38,253 nt of DNA from contig CAUWJP010000030.1 in assembly GCA_963559135.1 (NCBI GenBank), forward strand, positions 1-38,253. The letters are read 5' to 3'. Shown here one piece after another: positions 23,446 to 30,236 of the stretch; the stretch's first letter is position 1; each line of letters begins with the position of its first letter. This stretch comes from Sellimonas sp963559135 (GTDB lineage Bacteria > Bacillota > Clostridia > Lachnospirales > Lachnospiraceae). Both the position numbers and the translations under genes were made by a program. The notes under the pieces were generated by a model. That model made no database searches. It was not told the origin of the DNA and saw nothing but the letters and a program-made list of their open reading frames with translations.

Positions 23446-26400
23446 TCATTCAAACAGGCTCATTTGGTGCCAGAGTTCTTGTTGTTTTTTCTTTCCGGTC
23501 TTTTCTCGTTGAAGCAGATCTTCGGAAAGGTGTGTCAGAAACGGGCTTTCCTCGCCTGCGGCTGTCAGGATCAGTTCTTCTTTGGCTCTTGTCATGCCAA
23601 CATAAAGGAGCCGTCGTTCTTCTTCGAAATCCGTCTCGTAGTATTCGCTTTCCAGAGGAATTTTTCCCTGTTCTGCTCCGTATAAAATTACTGCCGGAAA
23701 TTCCAGGCCTTTGGAGCCGTGAAGGGTCATCAGGGTTACTGCCTCTGCGGTATACTGTTTCTCCCCGCAACGTTTCAAATCACTTTCCACGCCAAGTTCC
23801 AGTATCGTCAGAAGTTCTTCTATTGTTTCATAGCAAACCGCCATCTGAGAAAGTTTCTCCATGGCTTTGTTCGTTTCCATTCCCATCTCCCGGATCCATT
23901 CTTTCAGAAGTTCTGCCGGGCTCTGTTCCTGAATTTTCTTTTTCCAGACTTGTGCTGTCTCTTCAAAGAGCAGGTTGCCAAGTGGATTCCCCTCTTCGTC
24001 CGCAAACAAAAGACTTCCTTCTTCTTTTGCAACCGTCTGCTCCGGATCCAGAATATACCGGAAAAAGGCTGCACTTCGGCGGACAGTATCGTCTTTCAAA
24101 AAGGATTCTCTTCCGGACACCACATATGGAATCCCTTCTTTTCTCAGACAGGTTTCCAGAAGTTCTCCCTGCCGGTGTGTCCGGTACAGCACTGCAATCT
24201 CGTGGAAACTCCGGATTTTTCGCTCTTTTTCTTCGGACGTCCGTTGAGCTTCCAGCATTCCGATACCGCCTGCCATCCGTCCAATCTCTTTTGCCACGGC
24301 GATAGCCTCCGCCATCTCCCCTTCTGTCTTTAAGATGCGGGTCGACACTCCGTCTTTCTTGTTTGGATGCAGGATCCGCTCCTCACCCGGATTTTCTGAA
24401 ATTACAGCAAAGGAGCTCTTTAAAACCTGCGGTGTACTCCGGTAATTTTCTTCGAGCCGAACCATACTCAGATCTTGAAATTCCTGATGCAGTCTTTCAA
24501 AGCAGTGCGCATCTGATCCGCGGAATCCGTAAATTGCCTGATCCGGATCCCCGATCACAAACAGGCTTTCACCATCCCGGTTCCACTCTTTCATCAGTTC
24601 ATACTGTACCGGGCTGATATCCTGAAATTCATCGATCAATAGATGCTCAAACGGCTTCCGCCATTCTCTCTCTTCCGGATGTTCTTTTAACAGCCGGACC
24701 GTCTCCAGAAGCAGATCTTCAAAATCAAAAAGATTCCGGGTTCTCTTGGTCTCCGTATAAGCTTTGTAGGCTTCTTTCCGATCCCGTTCCTTTTGTCTGC
24801 TCTCACCATCCTCTTCCGGATGCAGAATGTGCATTTCCTTCCATTTGGCTGCCTGTTCCAGAAACTCCTTCGGCTCTTCATCAATTCCAAATCGTGCAAG
24901 AACTTCTTCTGCCAGGCGGATACACTGGGATTCGTCTGCCAGAAGTACCCGTGCTCCACGCCCCTTCAGGAAACGAAGACAGATGGCATGGAACGTTCCC
25001 GTCTGAAATCCGTCAAAACTGCTGCTATTCTCCCCGGCCTGCTGTATCCGGTGCCGAATTTCTCCCGCTGCCTGATTTGTAAAAGTCACCGCCGTAATCC
25101 GATCTGGATTTACCTTCCGTTCATTCACCAGATATAGAAGTCTTGCAATCAATGTCTTCGTCTTTCCGGTTCCTGGTCCTGCAATGACAGCCGTTCTTCT
25201 GTCCATTGAATGTGCCGCTTTCTGCTGCTTCTCATTGAGTCCGTCCGGATTCTTTCCGGCATGTTCCGCCTGCCGTTTACCCATTACTTCAATTTCTTCT
25301 TCCTGCTTTCCGTCCAACTCTTTGTGCTCCACTGTCAGGGCATCAGCATCCTCTGCTTGTTTCTTTTTCCTCTTCGCGGGCCTACCATGCTTCTCCGTTT
25401 TCCTATCTTCTTTCACTCCCAGCACGCTGAAAAAGTCCATCTGCCCGTCTGTCTCATTGCGCTCTTCCTCGTCAAAAATCCGAACCTTGCCGTATTCTCC
25501 GTCAAATCCCGGGCTCCATGTTACTTCCCCCATCCGGAGCCGTTCGATTCCTTCTGCGATCAGTCTACCGGATATATGCCGAATCTCTTCCACCGGAATA
25601 TTCCGCAGAATCTCAAACTCCGCTCCGAGTCTTGCCGTCAGCTTCTGGTACTCCCGCTGTACGCCCTTGCTGGCAGAGCTGTGTCCTAGAGCAGCACCGA
25701 TAATTTCCGGCAGCGGAATCAGACTTTCAAATCTCTTTGCTCCCGACCTTTGATACTGTTCCGGCCGATCCGCCATCTGCTCTATCCTGTGTGACACTCC
25801 GATTGTAATCTTACGCCCGCACACCGGACAGATCCCGCCGTACTTTTCCGTCTCTTTCGGACTCAGGCAAAGCCCACACTTACGATGTCCGTCCATATGA
25901 TATTTTCCTTCTTCCGGGAAAAATTCGATGGTGCCCAGAAGTCCTACTCCGGTCTCCACCGCGGTTTTCAATCCCTGATAGGAAAGTTCCGTATCCAGAA
26001 GATTGCCCTCCCGCCCGAGTTTTGCAGGAGAATGCGCATCCGAATTGGAAATCAGCTGAAACCGGTCCAGCGCCGACACTCTCCAGTTCATCGGAGGATC
26101 GGAGGAAAGCCCGGTTTCCACCGCATGGACATGCCCGGAAAGATCCCCAAAACACTCCTCCACAGAATCAAATCCTGAGAATGCCCCGAACATAGAAAAA
26201 TGCGGCGTCCAGATATGGGCCGGCACATAGACGGCCTCCGGACATAATTCCAGAATGATTTCCAACAGATCATGACAGCTGATCCCAAGGATCGGCCTGC
26301 CATCTGAATGAATGTTACCGATTTCTTCCAGCTTTCTGGATATGATCTCCGCCTTCTGAAGATCCGGAAGCAGAATCAGACTGTGAACTTTCCGCACCTT

Positions 26401-26694
26401 TCCATCCTGCTTGTAAATCGAACTGATCTCTCCGGTAATCACAAAGCGCGGAATCATATCATCCGGTGCCGAATCCTCATGGATCCGGTATTCCTCTTTC
26501 AGGACGTAGAGACCATTTTCATCCTGCTGTAGTTTCTCCTTTAACTCTTCCCGCCATGCCGGATGAGTAAAATCCCCGCTTCCGACAAGGTGGATTCCCT
26601 TTCTTCTCGCCCACAGATCCAGATGTTCCGGCGTACAGTCTTTGCTGGTAGCTCTGGAATATCTGGAGTGGATATGTAAATCCGCAATAAACAT
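23446..26694 (-). CDS. Endonuclease Q-UvrD/PcrA helicase fusion
   Basis: A 1082-residue two-part repair protein. Residues 1-425 form an EndoQ-type PHP nuclease: metal motif ADLHIHSRYSRAT (His7, His9), GSGDFTHP, TGEISSIY, PAHIWTPHFSMFG, SNSDAHSP (217-224) and a zinc ribbon with Cys273, Cys276, Cys289 and Cys292. EndoQ nicks DNA 5' of deaminated bases and abasic sites. After a basic linker (430-480), residues 485-1075 form a UvrD-like SF1 helicase: Walker A AGPGTGKTKTL (505-515), DEFQD, GDPDQAIYGFRG, EENYRSTP, LMTLHGSKGLEF and YVGMTRAKEEL. The end QMSLFE matches the beta-clamp motif QLxLF; QMDFF (418-422) closes the EndoQ part. GAGGAG precedes ATG 26694. Confidence 0.92.
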   Translation of the reverse strand: MFIADLHIHSRYSRATSKDCTPEHLDLWARRKGIHLVGSGDFTHPAWREELKEKLQQDENGLYVLKEEYRIHEDSAPDDMIPRFVITGEISSIYKQDGKVRKVHSLILLPDLQKAEIISRKLEEIGNIHSDGRPILGISCHDLLEIILELCPEAVYVPAHIWTPHFSMFGAFSGFDSVEECFGDLSGHVHAVETGLSSDPPMNWRVSALDRFQLISNSDAHSPAKLGREGNLLDTELSYQGLKTAVETGVGLLGTIEFFPEEGKYHMDGHRKCGLCLSPKETEKYGGICPVCGRKITIGVSHRIEQMADRPEQYQRSGAKRFESLIPLPEIIGAALGHSSASKGVQREYQKLTARLGAEFEILRNIPVEEIRHISGRLIAEGIERLRMGEVTWSPGFDGEYGKVRIFDEEERNETDGQMDFFSVLGVKEDRKTEKHGRPAKRKKKQAEDADALTVEHKELDGKQEEEIEVMGKRQAEHAGKNPDGLNEKQQKAAHSMDRRTAVIAGPGTGKTKTLIARLLYLVNERKVNPDRITAVTFTNQAAGEIRHRIQQAGENSSSFDGFQTGTFHAICLRFLKGRGARVLLADESQCIRLAEEVLARFGIDEEPKEFLEQAAKWKEMHILHPEEDGESRQKERDRKEAYKAYTETKRTRNLFDFEDLLLETVRLLKEHPEEREWRKPFEHLLIDEFQDISPVQYELMKEWNRDGESLFVIGDPDQAIYGFRGSDAHCFERLHQEFQDLSMVRLEENYRSTPQVLKSSFAVISENPGEERILHPNKKDGVSTRILKTEGEMAEAIAVAKEIGRMAGGIGMLEAQRTSEEKERKIRSFHEIAVLYRTHRQGELLETCLRKEGIPYVVSGRESFLKDDTVRRSAAFFRYILDPEQTVAKEEGSLLFADEEGNPLGNLLFEETAQVWKKKIQEQSPAELLKEWIREMGMETNKAMEKLSQMAVCYETIEELLTILELGVESDLKRCGEKQYTAEAVTLMTLHGSKGLEFPAVILYGAEQGKIPLESEYYETDFEEERRLLYVGMTRAKEELILTAAGEESPFLTHLSEDLLQREKTGKKKQQELWHQMSLFE

Positions 26695-26795
26695 CGCACA
26701 AAACTCCTCATTTGAAAAAATAGAACTACCGAAATTGTAACGCGGTCTGAAGATCCGGTCAAGCCGAGGACGGTAAACAAACTCCCCGGCACTAT

Positions 26796-26830
26796 AAAAA
26801 GGACCCGGTACACTACTGTATACCGAGTCC
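26796..26830 (-). terminator. Terminator of the five-gene c-di-GMP/J-protein operon
   Basis: On the minus strand GGACTCGGTA pairs with TACCGGGTCC (26821-26830 and 26801-26810), then TTTTT. It is 16 bases beyond the last stop of the operon. Confidence 0.85.
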
Positions 26831-26846
26831 CGGGAATAGAATTCCT

Positions 26847-27377
26847 CTAAAACATTCTTCCTCTGATTTTCGTCCAGACATGAGCCTGCACATACTCATA
26901 TGCTCGATCATAGATGAATAATGCAATCTGTCCTACGATCCAAATTCCGGCCGTCATAACAGGAGAAAGTTCCCTTCCGCCCAGAATCAATTCCTGAAAA
27001 AGCAACAGCGCCGGGATAAACATGACGTTGAATGCCACATATTTAACTGCCCAGAAAATGGTCTGCCGCTGTGTCTGGCTGGACCGTCCCAGAAATCTCC
27101 ATGCTGCTTCAATGATGACAATATAAAGTCCCATCGCAGCAAAGGAGAGCACATAAAATTTATTCGGCGCAATCAGAAGACCAAGAAGAACGTCCGCTAC
27201 ATAAAATGCCGCTCCTGCCTTCATCCCGAACTCTCTGATCACGATTCCAACAAAAAATGAAGCTGCCGCAAGCAGAAAAAGCGTATTGGTCTCGATCACG
27301 CTCCCAAGAGACATACAGACTACCGAAAGTGCGATAAAAAGACCGCCAAACGCCATCATCTTCCCCTTTACATGCAT
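26847..27377 (-). CDS. Polytopic membrane protein, unknown function
   Basis: A 176-residue integral membrane protein with about six hydrophobic segments: AFGGLFIALSVVCMSLGSVI, TLFLLAAASFFVGIVI, AAFYVADVLLGLLIA, YVLSFAAMGLYIVIIEA, YVAFNVMFIPALLLF and TAGIWIVGQIALFIYDRAYE. The tail is basic. The frame opens at 27401, but GGAGGAG lies ten bases before ATG 27377, and that start overlaps the J-protein stop by ten bases. It is the last gene of the operon. Its hydrophobic pattern recalls small S-component-like proteins, without a firm match. Confidence 0.75.
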   Translation of the reverse strand: MHVKGKMMAFGGLFIALSVVCMSLGSVIETNTLFLLAAASFFVGIVIREFGMKAGAAFYVADVLLGLLIAPNKFYVLSFAAMGLYIVIIEAAWRFLGRSSQTQRQTIFWAVKYVAFNVMFIPALLLFQELILGGRELSPVMTAGIWIVGQIALFIYDRAYEYVQAHVWTKIRGRMF

Positions 27378-28012
27378 GAACAAAGATCTCCTCCCATACA
27401 TTCACAACAGGTGTCCGCCATCCAAAGGTCACAGCACATGTTTCCGGTTCCGCAGGATGTATTTCCACCGTATCCTCCGCCGTACGGATTGTTCTGATAT
27501 CTTCTGCTGTTCCAGTCAATCTGATTTAACAGCTGACGGTACTGCACATTATTCGGCTCCATATTTACTGCCTGAGCAGCATGCTCTCTTGCCACTACCA
27601 GATTTCCGATTCCTGCGTTTGCCGCACCGCTTGCGTAATACCACATCGCAGTCCGGTTCGGCATACGATCCAGAAGGTTGAGCGCCTCCCGGTAACGCCG
27701 GTTGTTAATATAATTAAAGACTGCCTGCATCTCAACGTCATTGCTGTTTCCTCCGTAAGAGGAACCTCCGCCATAAGAGTAGCCGCCCCCGTAGGAATAG
27801 CCACCGGAGCTTCCGCCTGATGCACGCTCTCTCATAATCTCATCATATGCTTCCTGTACTTCCTTAAACTTCTCCTCTGCAAGATCTGCCAGCGGATTGT
27901 TTACATTCGCGTCAGGATGATATTTTCTTGTTAATTCTCTATATGCTTTTTTTACTTCTTCGTCAGATGCGTTCTGGGATACCCCCAGTACGTCATACGG
28001 ATTCTTTGACAT
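27368..28012 (-). CDS. J-domain protein with Gly-rich linker, helical repeat and Cys-rich tail
   Basis: A 214-residue DnaJ-like protein. The J domain (residues 3-67) has the HPD motif at 32-34 (KYHPDANVNN) and should stimulate DnaK. A Gly/Tyr/Ser linker (about 68-90, GGYSYGGG repeats) is followed by a TPR-like helical part (about 92-170, VFNYINNRRYREALNLLDRM and AREHAAQAVNMEPNN). The last 30 residues contain eight Cys (CGTGNMCC, CCEC, CSC), suggesting metal or Fe-S binding. It lacks the DnaJ zinc-finger and CTD domains. It starts 20 bases inside the DUF5685 gene, with its ribosome site AAGGAAAGGA there. Client unknown. Confidence 0.85.
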   Translation of the reverse strand: MSKNPYDVLGVSQNASDEEVKKAYRELTRKYHPDANVNNPLADLAEEKFKEVQEAYDEIMRERASGGSSGGYSYGGGYSYGGGSSYGGNSNDVEMQAVFNYINNRRYREALNLLDRMPNRTAMWYYASGAANAGIGNLVVAREHAAQAVNMEPNNVQYRQLLNQIDWNSRRYQNNPYGGGYGGNTSCGTGNMCCDLWMADTCCECMGGDLCSCM

Positions 28013-28850
28013 GATCCTGTTCCTTTCCTTCTTTCTTTTTCATCTGAATCAATCTGTAACGATTCCACACTCCATCATACAGGATATTTCGCAAAATGTC
28101 TACATCCAAAAGGCACGGAAGCTTTTCAAATTCCGCGCTGCACTCCGCAATCATCATGCAAAGGATCCCCCGGATCCGCTCTTCGTAGTCCTCTTCTTTC
28201 CGAATACGGATGAGTGGATTATAGCAATGTTTCTTCATATCTTCTTCCAAATCATCGTATGCGTCCATCAGATAGATGAACTTTCCGAGGAAAAATCCAA
28301 TTCTTCTGAGTGCCTTTTCCCATACATCTTTTTTGTAAACAAAAAGCTCTGCCATCATCCGTCCGAAGTACCCGGAAACACGATCCAGATCCATGCAGTT
28401 TTCTTTTTCACACTTGCGGATTCCCAGCAACGCCTTTTTGATCACCCGGCTCTGACGAGGATATTTCCGGATGACTGCACCGGCCTTTTTCTGGAGTACG
28501 CCCTTTCCAAGAAGAGCCCCCGGCTTCTTCTCATCCGCCCAGTCATCCTTCAGATGATAGTATGCAAGAAGTAGATTCATATCCGCCGCATATTCTGTAA
28601 TTTCATTTCTTCTCATCGTTTGCTTTTTCACCGGATGTACCTTGCAGTGCCTCTGCTCCGTCTTTGTATCAGATTCATACAACGAAGTCAGAAGGATGAT
28701 CGCAAACGTCATATCATAGGTCAGTGTCATCTGGCCCGAAAATCCGTATTTCTCTTTCAACTCCTGGCACAGGCCACAATAATATGACCTGTACTTTCGG
28801 AAATCTTTCATTTTCAGTTCCGGTTCACAGACTGTCACATATCCAAACAT
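27993..28850 (-). CDS. DUF5685 family protein
   Basis: A 285-residue soluble, mostly helical protein. The start MFGYVTVCEPELKMKDFRKY and YYCGLCQELKEKYGFSGQ (Cys25, Cys28) match DUF5685, which has no known function. Further Cys are at 69, 147 and 152. Two Asp-rich motifs stand out: DDWAD (102-106) after LLLAYYHLK, and DAYDDLEED (196-204) followed by NPL. They recall, but do not prove, the DDxxD metal-binding motifs of isoprenoid synthases, which are also all-helical. The gene overlaps the J-protein gene by 20 bases and follows the diguanylate cyclase by 21, within one operon. Confidence 0.82.
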   Translation of the reverse strand: MFGYVTVCEPELKMKDFRKYRSYYCGLCQELKEKYGFSGQMTLTYDMTFAIILLTSLYESDTKTEQRHCKVHPVKKQTMRRNEITEYAADMNLLLAYYHLKDDWADEKKPGALLGKGVLQKKAGAVIRKYPRQSRVIKKALLGIRKCEKENCMDLDRVSGYFGRMMAELFVYKKDVWEKALRRIGFFLGKFIYLMDAYDDLEEDMKKHCYNPLIRIRKEEDYEERIRGILCMMIAECSAEFEKLPCLLDVDILRNILYDGVWNRYRLIQMKKKEGKEQDHVKESV

Positions 28851-28871
28851 AGTTTTCCCCTGCCTTTTTGC

Positions 28872-30230
28872 CTATACTGTTTCTGTTCTCATATTTTCAA
28901 TTCGGAAATGCCCCTTATTCTGATGCTTGATTTCATATAAAATCTCGTCCGCCTTCTTATACAGCTCCACGAAGGAATGCGGCCTATCGTCACAGACTCC
29001 TCCAAAGGAAAGTGTGGAACAGCTTTTCGGATATTCCTGTTCCATCTTTTCCCGGTAAATCCGGCTGATCTCAAGAAGTTTATTCTCGATCGCAGAAATA
29101 TTGCTGCAAGGATGAACGAATATGACAAACTCATCTCCTCCGAGCCGGATAATCATATCATCACTTCGGAAGAAATGCCTCAGCTGGTCTGCAATATATT
29201 TCAGTACATTGTCACCTTCATGGTGTCCATACATATCGTTCACCGCTTTAAAGTTGTCGATATCCATCATCAGGAAAATATATGGCCTTCGGCTTACGAG
29301 CTTCTGTGTAACCATCACCTCACCGCCTCTTCTGTTATACAGTCCGGTCAATGGGTCTGTCACAGACTCCACAAACAGATGATTTTTGATCCGGACATTC
29401 TCCGAGATATCAACAACAAGACTGAGTATCGCCTGCTTCCCATCCTGTGTGATACTGTTTCTTCCTTTGTCATATACCCACAGGAAATTCCCGTCCTTTT
29501 TCTTCATCCGGTATTCGATCTCATACTCACCCTTTTCCCTGCACTGCTGCATGATTTTCTGAACCGCTTCCTCTCGATCCTCTTTCCAGATCCGGTTTGC
29601 CACATTTCCCCCTGTCTCTTCGATAAACTCTTCATATGTATAGCCCAGAAGCTCCAGAAAAGTATCATTCACCATGTAGACCGGATATCCTTCTTCAATA
29701 TAACCACCGATGATGCCGTTCGGCATTGTCTCACACAAAAGCTCCAGAAGCTCCCTTCTAGAAGTCTGATCCAGTCTATCCACCTGATTGGAAATAATAC
29801 GAAACGGGAAGTTTTCTTCTTTTCTCGTTATACTGCTCAGAATGGTTCTGTGCAGAACGGAAATCTCATATCTACCTTCCTTTTCCCGGATCACAGTTGT
29901 CAGTCGGGCCGTATATTCTTCTTCCGGATGTTCCGTCCCTTCTCCCAATATCGCAAGCTGCCCGTAACAACTCCATACGGACTCCCCGCATAACTTTTTA
30001 CGAAAATCTGACACATGATAACGAACCGGCTGCCCCACGTAGTTGATTTCCCGCTCCAACATCTGTACAAACTGCTGCCTGCAGAATATTGCTTCGGACG
30101 CCCCCAAAAAATAGATATCTTCTGCAATCAGCTCCCCGGCTTTCCAGACATTTCTTTCTACTAAAGTGTACTGTAAAAACTGTCCAACGCAGCAAACACC
30201 GGGTCCTTTCTTTCTGGTATCTGCTGGCAC
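28872..30230 (-). CDS. Diguanylate cyclase with SnoaL-like and PAS sensor domains
   Basis: A 452-residue soluble c-di-GMP synthase. Residues 15-135 resemble a SnoaL/NTF2-type domain; residues 165-280 form a PAS domain (GYPVYMVNDTFLELLGYTYE, then YRMKKKDGNFLWVYD). Residues 288-445 form a GGDEF domain with an intact GGDEF motif at 364-368 and a product-inhibition I-site R355-x-x-D358 five residues upstream. The start is a GTG at 30230, six bases after the stop of the phosphodiesterase gene, with a weak ribosome site; no better start is visible, so translational coupling is likely. Second gene of the operon. Confidence 0.88.
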   Translation of the reverse strand: MPADTRKKGPGVCCVGQFLQYTLVERNVWKAGELIAEDIYFLGASEAIFCRQQFVQMLEREINYVGQPVRYHVSDFRKKLCGESVWSCYGQLAILGEGTEHPEEEYTARLTTVIREKEGRYEISVLHRTILSSITRKEENFPFRIISNQVDRLDQTSRRELLELLCETMPNGIIGGYIEEGYPVYMVNDTFLELLGYTYEEFIEETGGNVANRIWKEDREEAVQKIMQQCREKGEYEIEYRMKKKDGNFLWVYDKGRNSITQDGKQAILSLVVDISENVRIKNHLFVESVTDPLTGLYNRRGGEVMVTQKLVSRRPYIFLMMDIDNFKAVNDMYGHHEGDNVLKYIADQLRHFFRSDDMIIRLGGDEFVIFVHPCSNISAIENKLLEISRIYREKMEQEYPKSCSTLSFGGVCDDRPHSFVELYKKADEILYEIKHQNKGHFRIENMRTETV

Positions 30231-30236
30231 CCTTTA

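Noticed and set aside
23385..24305. 306-codon plus-strand ORF antisense to the EndoQ-UvrD gene
   Set aside because: Composition (runs of Ser, Phe, Pro, Leu) is that of a shadow frame; the opposite strand has full helicase motifs.
22174..26694. Complete anti-phage island made of the hydrolase and EndoQ-UvrD
   Set aside because: The two genes are convergent, separated by terminators, and no other defence-type gene is adjacent; a joint system is not supported.
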